A stretch of 64,000 bases of DNA from Burkholderia cepacia GG4. GTDB lineage: Bacteria; Pseudomonadota; Gammaproteobacteria; Burkholderiales; Burkholderiaceae. A program made the position numbers and the translations under genes. The DNA is taken from positions 1,240,001 through 1,304,000 of the forward strand of contig NC_018514.1 in the NCBI RefSeq assembly GCF_000292915.1, read 5' to 3'. Shown in pieces: positions 17,715 to 26,237 of the stretch (within the stretch, counting starts at the first letter, position 1; each line of letters begins with the position of its first letter). The notes under the pieces are model-generated. The model worked only from the letters and a program-made list of their open reading frames with translations, ran no database searches and was not told where the DNA came from.

Positions 17715-19367
17715 GTGCAGAACCACGAAGTCAGCGCAGACGACGCGCCGCCCAAGGCGCAGCGCGGGATCCAGAGCGTCGAGGTCGGCGGCCGGCTGCT
17801 CGACGCGCTCGCGCGCCGGCGCAAGCCGCTCGGCCTGTCGGAGCTGGCGGCCGCGGCCGACCTGTCGAGCGCGCAGGCACACACTTATCTCGTCAGCCTG
17901 ACGCGGCTCGCGCTCGTGAAACGCGACGCGCTCACCGGCAACTACGAGCCGGGGCCGCTGTCGCTGCGGCTCGGGCTGATGTCGATCGAACGCCAGCCGG
18001 CCTATCGCGCGGCGCTGCCGCACGCGGCGCGGCTCGCGGAAGCGGTCGGCCTGAGCGTCGCGCTGTCGGTGCCGGGCGCGCTCGGGCCGACGATCGTGCG
18101 GATCGAGCACGGCGGCTATCCGCTGCACGTGAACCTGCACGTCGGGTCGGTGATGTCGCTCGACACGACGGCGACCGGCCGCGTGTTCCGCGCGTTCGGC
18201 GATCCCGCGCACCTCGACGCGATGGCGGCCAGCCAGGCCGGCGCCGGCGACACGCTCGCGGGCGCGGAAGGCGACCAGCCGGCACCCGATGCCCGCGCGT
18301 GGCAGCTCGAACGCGAGGCGATCCGCGCGCGCGGGATCGAGCGCGGCGTCGACCGGCCGAGCCCCGGCGTCAGCGCGATGTGCGTACCGGTGCTGGACGC
18401 GGACGGCAGCCTGCAACTCGCATTGACGGTAATCGGTTCGACCGGGTCGATCGACGTCGGCTGGGACGGCCCGATCGCGACGGCGCTGCGCGATGCGGCG
18501 CGGCAGGCCACCGCGTCGCTCGACGCCGGACGCGACGCGCCGCCGGCCGCGCCGGCCGCGCCCCCGGCCATGCAGCGCATGCCGCCCGCGCTCGCCGACG
18601 ACGCGAAGGCGCAGCGCGGCATCAATGCGCTCGACAGCACGGGCGAACTGCTGCTCGCGCTCGTCTCGGCCGGCCGCGCGCTGCCGTTGCGCGACCTCGC
18701 CGCAGCGGCCGGCATGCCGGCCGCGAAGGCGTTTCCGCATCTGGTGAGCCTGCAGAAGATCGGCCTGCTGAGCCGCGACGACGCGGGCTGCTTCGGCGGC
18801 GGGCCGCTCAGCCAGGCGCTCGGGCTGATCGCGATGCAGCGCGTGTCGCCGACCCGCGATGCGGAAGCCGAAATCGTCGCGCTGGCCGGCGCGACCGACA
18901 TGAGCGTGGCCGCCGCGACGCTCGGGCCGCTCGGGCCGACCGTGATCCGCCTCGAGGAATCGGCGCGGCCGCAGCACGTGAGCCTGCAGGTCGGCACAGT
19001 GATGTCGCTCGTGAATACAGCGATCGGGCGGATCTTCGCGGCCGGCATGTCCGACGACGTGCTGGCCGGGCTGCTGGCCGACGAGCCGGTGCGCCTGGCC
19101 GGCGGCACGCCCCGGATCGACGACGCGTTCCGCACGCGCCTCGCCACGATCCGCGCGCACCAACTCGATTTCGCGTTCGACGCGCCGGTGCCGGGCATCG
19201 GGACAATCGCCGCGCCCGTGTTCGATCACACCGGCAGCATCCGGCTCGTGATCGCGATCATCGGCTCGTCGCGCGGCTTCCCGCGCGGGCCGGACAGCGA
19301 ACTCGCGCACACGCTGCTCGCCGCGACGCGCCGACTGTCCTGGCGGTTCGGGTGGATCGGCGGGTAA
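17715..19367 (+). CDS. Double IclR-family regulator (two complete IclR proteins fused in tandem)
   Basis: A 550-residue protein made of two IclR units. Unit 1 is about residues 15-270: HTH KAQRGIQSVEVGGRLLDALARRRKPLGLSELAAAADLSSAQAHTYLVSLTRLALV, then an effector domain with GPTIVRIEHGG and HVGSVMSLDTTATGRVF. An Ala/Pro-rich linker spans about 271-297. Unit 2 is about 298-550: HTH KAQRGINALDSTGELLLALVSAGRALPLRDLAAAAGMPAAKAFPHLVSL, then GPTVIRLEESA and VGTVMSLVNTAIGRIF. The usual IclR length is about 250 residues, so this is a true duplication-fusion. GTG 17715 is the first start just before unit 1. It is divergent from the MBL/MFS genes, which it presumably controls. Confidence 0.88.
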   Translation: MQNHEVSADDAPPKAQRGIQSVEVGGRLLDALARRRKPLGLSELAAAADLSSAQAHTYLVSLTRLALVKRDALTGNYEPGPLSLRLGLMSIERQPAYRAALPHAARLAEAVGLSVALSVPGALGPTIVRIEHGGYPLHVNLHVGSVMSLDTTATGRVFRAFGDPAHLDAMAASQAGAGDTLAGAEGDQPAPDARAWQLEREAIRARGIERGVDRPSPGVSAMCVPVLDADGSLQLALTVIGSTGSIDVGWDGPIATALRDAARQATASLDAGRDAPPAAPAAPPAMQRMPPALADDAKAQRGINALDSTGELLLALVSAGRALPLRDLAAAAGMPAAKAFPHLVSLQKIGLLSRDDAGCFGGGPLSQALGLIAMQRVSPTRDAEAEIVALAGATDMSVAAATLGPLGPTVIRLEESARPQHVSLQVGTVMSLVNTAIGRIFAAGMSDDVLAGLLADEPVRLAGGTPRIDDAFRTRLATIRAHQLDFAFDAPVPGIGTIAAPVFDHTGSIRLVIAIIGSSRGFPRGPDSELAHTLLAATRRLSWRFGWIGG

Positions 19368-19426
19368 TCGTCACCCCGCTGCCGCGCCCCTTCTCCCGCC
19401 TGACTTTCCTGTCTGCCCCCTCAACG

Positions 19427-19451
19427 CGAGGCCGTGCCCGCCACGGCCTCG
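19427..19451 (+). terminator. Hairpin after the double-IclR gene
   Basis: A perfect 10-bp stem (CGAGGCCGTG / CACGGCCTCG) with a 5-base loop, 60 bp after the stop codon. There is no T-tract. It is a possible terminator of the regulator transcript. Confidence 0.4.
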
Positions 19452-19548
19452 TCGCGCCTGTCCGCCACGGACAATCGAGCGCGGCCGCGCGTCATGTTGC
19501 GCGGCAGCAACATAAATTGTCAGTAATTCTCATATAACGAAATCGCAT

Positions 19549-19592
19549 TTCACAACCCGGTGAAGTTTCTTTATGATTAGGGTTATCCCTAA
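19549..19592 (+). promoter_or_regulatory. Sigma-70 promoter with palindrome over the start point
   Basis: TTCACA (19549-19554) and TATGAT (19572-19577) are separated by 17 bp, close to consensus. The palindrome TTAGGG-TTAT-CCCTAA (19577-19592) overlaps the expected transcription start. It precedes the 51-codon gene at 19605. The layout suggests a repressor that blocks initiation; the cognate protein is unknown. Confidence 0.65.
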
Positions 19593-19604
19593 CTCACCGC
19601 CTAT

Positions 19605-19760
19605 ATGGGCTTCGTCATGCAAACGTCCAATGTCTCGAACCGTTCCACCGAATCCGCTGGCTGGCTCGCACGTGTCGGCGAACTGATCGCAGAAGCCTGG
19701 GCACTCCACCTCGAGAACTGCGCAGTCATCGCTGAAGCGCACGCACGCCTGCCGCGCTAA
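19605..19760 (+). CDS. 51-residue small protein of unknown function
   Basis: An ATG-to-TAA frame of 52 codons. The product begins MGFVMQTSNVSNRSTES and then has an amphipathic segment GWLARVGELIAEAWALHLENCAVIAEAHARLP; no signal peptide or membrane span is evident. I do not recognise a family. It is supported by its own promoter 28 bp upstream, a 16-bp palindrome across the start point, codon use with G/C third positions, and its position in an otherwise empty 820-bp gap. A second in-frame ATG at 19617 (MQTSNVSN...) is possible; neither has a clear Shine-Dalgarno. It may be a regulatory or stress small protein. Confidence 0.6.
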   Translation: MGFVMQTSNVSNRSTESAGWLARVGELIAEAWALHLENCAVIAEAHARLPR

Positions 19761-20190
19761 GCGCCGCGACTGTCCGCCGGCCGGCGGCACCATGACCGGC
19801 CTGATCCGCTTGCCCGGACGCGCGCCGAAAGGCCGCCGCGTTCGGCATCGGAATGCCCGGCGGATGACATAAAAAGGGGCCGAATGGCCCTGGTTGAATG
19901 CGGTCACTGCGAAGTGAGCAATGTGCGCGGATGCCGGCGTCTGACCGCGTCGGCGCGGGTTCGACCGCCGCCGATCGGTGCGCCCGACTGCGGCTCGAGC
20001 AGTGCGCGATCGCTTCAGATCGCGCCGGATCGCCACGGAAGATTCATCCGTTTTCCCACCCTGCGCGTATTTCCCGTCCGGATCCGGCTCCGGGCCGCGC
20101 GCACTCGGCGCCGCAACCCGCTCGCCACGTTTCTTCAGCGCAGCCATCTGCCTCGTCGCAACGACGATGCATGGCCCGCCGCCGCCCCCC
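19761..20190. other. Intergenic stretch without recognisable gene
   Basis: 430 bp between the small gene and the Lrp gene. Apart from one short hairpin near 19871-19890 I see no convincing gene, RNA or repeat. Frames here are Arg/Pro-rich without family resemblance. Confidence 0.5.
19871..19890 (-). terminator. Possible terminator downstream of the Lrp gene
   Basis: A short stem GGGCC-GAAT-GGCCC preceded on the plus strand by five A, so on the minus strand a hairpin followed by T residues. It lies 300 bp past the Lrp stop. The stem is short, hence modest confidence. Confidence 0.4.
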
Positions 20191-20673
20191 TTACACCTGA
20201 ATCGACGGCACGTCCTTCATGCACCGCAGCGCGAACATCGAGCGGCTGTGGCGGATGCTCGTAATCTTGTAGAGCTTCTCGCGCAGGAAACGCTCGTAGC
20301 CGGCCGTGCCGTCCACCGCGACCTTGATCCAGTAGTCGTATTCGCCCGATACCAGGTATGCCTCGAGCACTTCGGGCAGCGCCGCAAGTTCGGCGCCGAA
20401 ACGCGCGAGCGCGTCGTCCTCGTGGCGATCGAGCGTGACTTCGAGGATCACGATGTCCGCGTAGCCAAGCATGCGCTGGTTGACGAGCGCGACGTAGCCG
20501 TCGATGTAGCCGTCGACTTCGAGTTGCCGCGTGCGGTTCCAGCATGCGGTGGTCGACATGCCGATCTGTTCGGCCAGTTCGGCGTTCGACAGACGCGCAT
20601 TTTTTTGCAGTGCACCAAGGATCTTGCGGTCCTGGTTGTCGAGGGTTTTCGGCGTGCGTTCGCGGGTAGCCAT
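20191..20673 (-). CDS. Lrp/AsnC-family transcriptional regulator
   Basis: A 160-residue protein with the Lrp layout. An N-terminal HTH (about 10-60: LDNQDRKILGALQKNARLSNAELAEQIGMSTTACWNRTRQLEVDGYIDGYVALVN) is followed by an alpha/beta RAM ligand-binding domain (ADIVILEVTLDRHEDDALARFGAELAALPEVLEAYLVSGEYDYWIKVAV). Such octameric regulators sense amino acids. It is divergent from a LysE-type amino-acid exporter with 284 bp between, the typical arrangement in which an Lrp protein switches on export when its amino acid accumulates. Confidence 0.92.
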   Translation of the reverse strand: MATRERTPKTLDNQDRKILGALQKNARLSNAELAEQIGMSTTACWNRTRQLEVDGYIDGYVALVNQRMLGYADIVILEVTLDRHEDDALARFGAELAALPEVLEAYLVSGEYDYWIKVAVDGTAGYERFLREKLYKITSIRHSRSMFALRCMKDVPSIQV

Positions 20674-20957
20674 GACGAAAAAAATCTTCTACTGAAAACC
20701 CGCATTCTATCTGAACAAGATTCCGGTTTCGGGTTTGTTTTGCTGGAAAACAGGAAGCCTTTTAACCGGCCCGCTTGATACATTTTCTCCATGCCTGTTG
20801 TCCGGCACGCTCCCCGCGACACCCCCTTCGCACCGGGACGCCTGGCCGCAATCACGAGTTGCGGCGCCGGACCCGCAGGCATGCAGTGTCCCGCCTCCCG
20901 CGCGCCTATCCGGTTGCACGGGCCGGCGCCTGATCCTCCGTTTCCGCACCTCCCGTC

Positions 20958-21587
20958 ATGTCGTTCAGGCTTTATCTGTCGTTCCTCGCTGCGTCCGCCG
21001 TCCTCATCTACGCCCCCGGCCCCGTCAACCTCCTCACCATGAACCAGGCACTGCGCACCGGCTGGCGCCGCGCGCTGCCGTGCGTGTGGGGCGGCACGCT
21101 CGCCGTGCTGCTGCAACTCGCGCTGACCGCGCTGTGCCTGAATTCGCTGGTCCACCTCAACGAACACGCGCTGACCGTGCTGCGCTGGGCCGGCGCCGCG
21201 TACCTCGTGTGGCTCGGCTGCAAGCAATGGCTCAACCGCGCGCCGGCGAACGCGCCGGCCGCATCGACGGACAGCGACGCCGACACCGGACGCGCGCTGT
21301 TCTGGCGCGGCGTCGCGACGTCCGGCCTGAATCCGAAGACGCTGCTGTTCTTTCCGTCGTTCTTTCCGCAATTCATCATTCCGAACGCCGAGTGGAGCCT
21401 GAACGCGCAGTTCCTGCTGCTCGCGACGACGTTCGCGCTGCTGTTCGCGGGCGGCGTCGCGTCGATGGCGCTGTTCTCGCACCGGCTGAGCCGGGCGCTG
21501 CAGCGGCCGGCGCGGATGCGCGCGATGAACCGCGTGACGGGCGGGCTGCTGGTCGGGATGGGCGCGATCATGGTCGGCTGGAACTGA
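20958..21587 (+). CDS. LysE/RhtB-family amino-acid exporter
   Basis: A 209-residue inner-membrane protein with about six helices. The family signature APGPVNLLTMNQALRTGWRRAL is near the N-terminus, followed by LRWAGAAYLVWLGCKQW and a second-half GLNPKTLLFFPSFFPQFI. LysE-type proteins export amino acids or related metabolites using the proton gradient. It is divergent from an Lrp/AsnC regulator that probably controls it. The substrate cannot be named from sequence. Confidence 0.9.
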   Translation: MSFRLYLSFLAASAVLIYAPGPVNLLTMNQALRTGWRRALPCVWGGTLAVLLQLALTALCLNSLVHLNEHALTVLRWAGAAYLVWLGCKQWLNRAPANAPAASTDSDADTGRALFWRGVATSGLNPKTLLFFPSFFPQFIIPNAEWSLNAQFLLLATTFALLFAGGVASMALFSHRLSRALQRPARMRAMNRVTGGLLVGMGAIMVGWN

Positions 21588-21708
21588 GCGGCCGCGTGCG
21601 CGGGTGCCGTGGCGCCCGCCGCCCGGCCCCTCGAAAAAGCACGCGCGCGCCGAATGCTTTAGGGTAGCGGCTGGTTCGTTGGACATGCCCGGCTCGTCGG
21701 ACAATTGC

Positions 21709-22884
21709 ATGAAGCACGTCACTACCCGCCTGCGGCGCCTGTTCGCGCCGATCGGCCTGCACTGGTATCTCGCTCTCCTCCTCGCGCTCGATGCACTGAT
21801 GGTGCTGCGGCCCGTCGTCGCCCATGCGAACCTCGGCGCACATCATGCGTGGCTCGCCGATGCGCTCGATCTCGTCGACAACGCGGGGCTCGTCGTGCTG
21901 CCGCAGGTCGTCGTCGCGGCCGGCCTCGCGACGATGGCCGTCGGCATCGTGCTGCGCGCCCGCGTCGCCTGGGTGCTATCGATCCTGCTGCTGGTCGCGG
22001 CCGCTACGATCAGCATCCTCGGCGGCTACCGCAGCCATGCCGTGTTCATGTACACGGCCGTGCTGGTGGTCGCGCTGATCTACTACTGGCGGCACTTCGA
22101 CCGCGCGAGCGTCGCGGCGAGCAGCCTGTTCGCGTTGCTCAGCATCGTGTCGCTGCTGATCTACGCGACCTTCGGCGTGCTGTATCTCGGCGACGAATTC
22201 ACGCCGCCGGTCCACGACCTCGCCACCGCCGTCTACTTCTCGATCGTGTCGATGTCGACCGTCGGCTACGGCGACATCGTTCCGCACGCACCCACCGCGC
22301 GCCTGTTTACCGCATCGGTGATCGTGCTCGGCATCACGGTGTTCGCGACGTCGATCAGCGCGGTCGTCGGACCCGTGATCGGCGGCAATCTCAAACGGAT
22401 CGTCAAGGGAGGCCTGTCGAACGTGATCCGCAAGCATCATTTCCTGATCGTCGGCGGGACGCCCGTCGCGCACGCCGTGCACGACGGGCTGCGCAAGCGC
22501 GGCTATGCCGTGACCGTCATCGTGCCGGCCGGCGTCGAACACAACTATCCGGGCACGACCGACCTGATCGTCGGCGACGCCACCGACCACGCGGTGCTGG
22601 ACAGCGCCAGCGCGGCCACGGCCCGCGCGGTGCTCGCGCTGCGCTCCGACGACGCCGAGAACGCGTTCATCATCCTGGCGATCCGCGAGATCGCGCCGAC
22701 CGTGCGCACGGTCGCGCTCGTGAACCACCCGCGCAACCTGGAGCGGCTGCGGCTGCTGAAGCCGGACATGGTGTTCTCGCCGCAGCAGCTCGCGGGCGAA
22801 CTGCTCGCCAGCACGCTCAACGACGAACCGGTCGACAAGTCGATGATCTCGCACCTGCTGTTCGGCACCGCCGACGCCGCGTGA
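21709..22884 (+). CDS. Voltage-gated-like potassium channel with RCK/TrkA-N domain
   Basis: A 391-residue protein. About five to six membrane segments (residues 17-210) end in a pore loop with the perfect K+ selectivity filter TVGYGD (residues 184-189). They are followed by a cytoplasmic TrkA-N/RCK Rossmann-type domain (about 225-350, FLIVGGTPVAHAVHDGLRKRGYAVTVIVP; GDATDHAVLDSASAATARAVLALRSDDAENAF). It resembles the E. coli Kch group. It should pass K+ across the inner membrane under ligand or redox control. ATG 21709 is preferred; an in-frame ATG at 21685 would add eight residues. The next gene follows after 37 bp and may be co-transcribed. Confidence 0.9.
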   Translation: MKHVTTRLRRLFAPIGLHWYLALLLALDALMVLRPVVAHANLGAHHAWLADALDLVDNAGLVVLPQVVVAAGLATMAVGIVLRARVAWVLSILLLVAAATISILGGYRSHAVFMYTAVLVVALIYYWRHFDRASVAASSLFALLSIVSLLIYATFGVLYLGDEFTPPVHDLATAVYFSIVSMSTVGYGDIVPHAPTARLFTASVIVLGITVFATSISAVVGPVIGGNLKRIVKGGLSNVIRKHHFLIVGGTPVAHAVHDGLRKRGYAVTVIVPAGVEHNYPGTTDLIVGDATDHAVLDSASAATARAVLALRSDDAENAFIILAIREIAPTVRTVALVNHPRNLERLRLLKPDMVFSPQQLAGELLASTLNDEPVDKSMISHLLFGTADAA

Positions 22885-22921
22885 CCCGTATCGGCCGACG
22901 CGCGGCCAGTACAATCGCGCG

Positions 22922-23353
22922 ATGTCCGAACTGCTCACCTACGGCGGCCTGTTCGCCGTGTCGATGGTCGCCGCGACCCTGTTGCCGCTCCAGTCCGAAG
23001 CCGTGCTCGCCGGCCTGCTGCTCGCCGGACGCGAGCCCGGGTGGGCGCTGCTGCTGGTCGCGAGCGTCGGCAATGTCGCCGGCGCCGCGATCAACTGGGC
23101 GCTCGGCCGCGGCATCGAGCACTTCCGCGAGCGCCGCTGGTTTCCGGTCAAGCCGGCCGCGCTCGCGCGCGCCGAGCGCTGGTATGCGCGCTACGGCCGC
23201 TGGTCGCTGCTGCTGAGCTGGGCGCCGGTGATCGGCGATCCGCTGACGATGATCGCCGGCGTGCTGCGCGAGCCGCTGCCGACCTTCCTCGCGATCGTGA
23301 CGATCGCGAAGGTCGGGCGGTATCTGGTGATTGCGTGGCTCGTCGTGCCTTGA
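22922..23353 (+). CDS. YqaA/DedA-like small membrane protein
   Basis: A 143-residue integral membrane protein with the VTT/DedA-type pattern: LLPLQSEAVLAGLLLAGREPGWALLLVASVGNVAGAAINWALGRG in the first half and RYGRWSLLLSWAPVIGDPLTMIAGVLREPLPTFLAIVTIAKVGRYLV in the second. The short length matches the YqaA subgroup. DedA-superfamily proteins affect membrane lipid handling and the proton gradient; the role of YqaA itself is poorly defined. It lies 37 bp after the K+ channel gene, so it may share that transcript. Confidence 0.85.
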   Translation: MSELLTYGGLFAVSMVAATLLPLQSEAVLAGLLLAGREPGWALLLVASVGNVAGAAINWALGRGIEHFRERRWFPVKPAALARAERWYARYGRWSLLLSWAPVIGDPLTMIAGVLREPLPTFLAIVTIAKVGRYLVIAWLVVP

Positions 23354-23377
23354 AGCGCACGGCAAGCCACGCCGCGT

Positions 23378-25030
23378 TTACTTCTTGTCCCCCGCCAGAT
23401 CGATCGCCTTGTCCGATCCGACCGCGTTGCGCAGCTGGAATTTCTGGATCTTGCCGGTCGACGTCTTCGGCAGCTCGCCGAAACGCACCGCCTTCGGCAC
23501 CTTGAAACCCGCGAGCAGCTGCTTGCAGTGCGCGACGATCTCCTCCTCGGTCGCGCTCGCGCCTTCGCGCAGCTCGACGAACGCGCACGGCACCTCGCCC
23601 CACTTCGGGTCGGGCATCGCGACCACGGCCGCGACCGCGACGGCCGGATGCCGGTACAGCGCATCCTCGACCTCGATGCTCGAGATGTTCTCGCCGCCGG
23701 AAATGATGATGTCCTTGCGGCGATCCTTGATGCGGATATAACCGTCCGGCGTCAGCACGCCGAGATCGCCGGTATGGAACCAGCCGCCGTGGAACGCTTC
23801 GTCGGTCGCCTTCGGGTTCTTCAGGTAGCCCTTCATGCAGATGTTGCCGCGGAACATGATCTCGCCGAGCGTCTCGCCGTCGGCCGGCACCGGCGCCATC
23901 GTGTCCGGGTCGAGCACCGTCGCGCCCGCTTCCAGGTGATAGCGCACGCCCTGCCGCGCATTGAGCCGCGCGCGCTCGTCGTCGGGCAATTCGTCCCAGT
24001 GCGCCTGCTTCGCGCACACGGTCGCCGGGCCGTAGACCTCGGTCAGCCCATACACGTGCAGCAGGTCGAAGCCGATCTCCTTCATCTTCGCGATCACGGC
24101 CGGCGCGGGTGCGGCACCGGCGACCATCGCGTGCACCGTGTGATCGATGCCTTCGCGGAACTCGGCCGGCGCGTTCGCGATCGCGCTCTGCACGATCGGC
24201 GCGCCGCAGTAATGCGTGATGCGTTCGCGGCGGATCAGGTCGAACACCGTCTTCGCGTCGAACTTGCGCAGGCAGACGTTCACCCCCGCGCGCGCCGCGA
24301 CGGCCCACGGGAAGCACCAGCCGTTGCAGTGGAACATCGGCAGCGTCCACAGATACACCGCGTGCTTCGGCATGTCCCATTCGAGGATGTTGCTGATCGC
24401 CGCGAGATACGCGCCGCGATGGTGATAGACGACGCCCTTCGGGTCGCCCGTCGTGCCGGACGTATAGTTCAGCGCGATCGCATCCCATTCGTCGGCGGGC
24501 AGCGTCCACGCGTAGTCGGGGTCGCCGCCCGCGACGAACGCTTCATAGTCGGTCGCGCCCGCGAAGCGCGCGGGATCGGCCGGCATCGCGTCGGCGACGC
24601 TGACGATCTTCAGGCCCGGCACTTCGAGCGCCGCGCGATGCGCGAGCTCCGCGTATTCGGTGTCGACGATCAGCACCTTCGCTTCGCCGTGACGCAGCAT
24701 GAACAGCACCGACGAGATGTCGAGCCGCGTGTTGATCGTGTTGAGCACGGCGCCGGCCATCGGCACGCCGAAGTGCGCCTCGACCATCGCCGGGATGTTC
24801 GGCAGCAGCGCGGCGACCGTCTCGCCGCGCGCGACGCCGGCCTGCGCGAGCGCGCTCGCCAGCTGCCTGGCCCGCTGGTAGGTCTCGCCCCACGTACGCC
24901 GCACGCCGCCGTGCACGATCGCGAGGCGCTCGCCGTAGACTTCGGCCGCGCGGACCAGGAAGTCGATCGGGGTGAGCGGCACGTAGTTGGCGTCGCGGCG
25001 GCCGAGTCCGGCCTCGAACATCTGCGTCAT
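23378..25030 (-). CDS. Acyl-CoA ligase (AMP-forming), DmdB/AlkK-like
   Basis: A 550-residue ANL-superfamily enzyme. It has the P-loop YTSGTTGDPKGV (about 189-200), the A5-like YGLTEVYGP, GWFHTGDLG, the hinge DRRKDIIISGGENISS, and the C-terminal catalytic Lys in KTSTGKIQKF. It activates a carboxylic acid with ATP and CoA. Overall sequence resembles medium-chain/3-methylmercaptopropionyl-CoA ligases, so a medium-chain or methylthio-acid substrate is likely but not certain. The start at 25030 (MTQMFEAGLGRRDANYVPLTP) matches family N-termini; the open frame extends upstream without homology. It is divergent from a Crp/Fnr-type regulator. Confidence 0.9.
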   Translation of the reverse strand: MTQMFEAGLGRRDANYVPLTPIDFLVRAAEVYGERLAIVHGGVRRTWGETYQRARQLASALAQAGVARGETVAALLPNIPAMVEAHFGVPMAGAVLNTINTRLDISSVLFMLRHGEAKVLIVDTEYAELAHRAALEVPGLKIVSVADAMPADPARFAGATDYEAFVAGGDPDYAWTLPADEWDAIALNYTSGTTGDPKGVVYHHRGAYLAAISNILEWDMPKHAVYLWTLPMFHCNGWCFPWAVAARAGVNVCLRKFDAKTVFDLIRRERITHYCGAPIVQSAIANAPAEFREGIDHTVHAMVAGAAPAPAVIAKMKEIGFDLLHVYGLTEVYGPATVCAKQAHWDELPDDERARLNARQGVRYHLEAGATVLDPDTMAPVPADGETLGEIMFRGNICMKGYLKNPKATDEAFHGGWFHTGDLGVLTPDGYIRIKDRRKDIIISGGENISSIEVEDALYRHPAVAVAAVVAMPDPKWGEVPCAFVELREGASATEEEIVAHCKQLLAGFKVPKAVRFGELPKTSTGKIQKFQLRNAVGSDKAIDLAGDKK

Positions 25031-25127
25031 GATCCTGTCTCCCGTTTTCTGTCGACCGGCGTGTGCGCCGACGCCGCGGCGCGCTCCGGTCTCGTATCCA
25101 GCCGGAGTGCACGCACCCCGATTCGTT

Positions 25128-25141
25128 TTGATGTGGTTCAA
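25128..25141. promoter_or_regulatory. FNR/CRP-like box in divergent promoter region
   Basis: TTGAT-GTGG-TTCAA matches nine of ten defined bases of an FNR-type palindrome (TTGATNNNNATCAA). It lies in the 214-bp spacer between the acyl-CoA ligase and the Crp/Fnr regulator gene. It could be the site of that regulator or of the cell's FNR/Anr. Function inferred. Confidence 0.45.
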
Positions 25142-25244
25142 TTGTCGACAGCCTAACGGGCGCTATTGTGAGCCGTCTGTCATCGAAGCGACAGAGTGCC
25201 TTTCGAGCGCTGCGCGTTATCCCTATCCTCGCAAACCCGCACCC

Positions 25245-26012
25245 ATGCACGACCACCTCGTTGCGCCGCCCGACGCGGCCGCTACCTCGGCCAACCTGCC
25301 GGCCGACCCGCCGTTCGAACCGGGCCCGTTGCCGCCACTGTCCGCGCTGTTCGGCCAGTGCGCGTGGTTCCGCGCGCTCGCGCCGGAACACCAGGCGCTC
25401 GTGCTCGCGCAGTCGCGCGCCGAACGGCGCGAAGCCGGCGACGTGATCGCGCAGCGGCTCGCGCCGTCCGAATACTGGATCGGCGTGCATCGCGGGCTGC
25501 TGAAGCTGGCGATCTTCAACGCGTCGGGGCGCGGCTGCACGTTTTCCGGCGTGCCGTCGGGCGGCTGGTTCGGCGAAGGCAGCGTGATCAAGCGCGAGCT
25601 GCGCAAGTATGAAGTCGTCGCGGTCCAGCGTTCGACCGTGCTGTTCGTGCCGGTCGACACGTTCCATGCGCTGCTCGACACGAGCCTGCCGTTCACGCGC
25701 TTCGTGATCCACCAGCTGAACAACCGGATGGGCGAATTCATCGCGTCGATCCAGAACAGCCGGCTGCTCGATGTCGACGCGCGCGTCGCGCAGGCGCTCG
25801 CGCAACTGTTCAACCCCGACCTGTATCCAGACACCGGCCCGTCGCTCGCGATCTCGCAGGAGGAACTGGGGATGCTCGTCGGCGTGTCGCGGCAGCGGAT
25901 CAACCAGGCGCTGCAGCAGCTCGAGAAACTCGGCGTGCTGCGGCTCGCGTACAACCAGATCGAGGTCGTCGATCTGGCCGCGCTGGCGCGGGTCGGGATG
26001 GAACAGATCTGA
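25245..26012 (+). CDS. Crp/Fnr-family transcriptional regulator
   Basis: A 255-residue protein with a cyclic-nucleotide-binding-like beta-roll (about 45-165; GDVIAQRLAPSEYWIGVHRGLLKLAIF...GGWFGEGSVIK), a long dimer helix, and a winged HTH (about 190-250; ISQEELGMLVGVSRQRINQALQQLEKLGVLRL). It has only two cysteines and no FNR-type Fe-S cluster pattern. The cAMP-binding RxS signature is also not evident, so its ligand is unknown. The recognition helix (SRQRINQAL) lacks the E..SR of true FNR. ATG 25245 is chosen over an upstream open frame that has no homology. It likely controls the divergent acyl-CoA ligase. Confidence 0.88.
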   Translation: MHDHLVAPPDAAATSANLPADPPFEPGPLPPLSALFGQCAWFRALAPEHQALVLAQSRAERREAGDVIAQRLAPSEYWIGVHRGLLKLAIFNASGRGCTFSGVPSGGWFGEGSVIKRELRKYEVVAVQRSTVLFVPVDTFHALLDTSLPFTRFVIHQLNNRMGEFIASIQNSRLLDVDARVAQALAQLFNPDLYPDTGPSLAISQEELGMLVGVSRQRINQALQQLEKLGVLRLAYNQIEVVDLAALARVGMEQI

Positions 26013-26237
26013 GCGACGTCCGATGCACGGAACCGCCGTCGATGCGGCATGCGCGTCCGGTGCGGCAGCCGTTGCCGGGCGCCCGCACGCGCGCGTTTGA
26101 TCCGATGAATCGTCCGGTCGCCGCCCACCCCAACCTGACCGTTCCGCCAGTTTCACGTCAGTAACCCGTTCAGCCCCGACGCCTATCATTCGGGTTCCCT
26201 ACACCGACGCCTGATCACCGCCTGTCCCGCTGCCTCC

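Noticed and set aside
19368..20190. tRNA or small RNA in the gap around the 51-codon gene
   Set aside because: I looked for cloverleaf-like arms and found only short hairpins; nothing supports an RNA gene.
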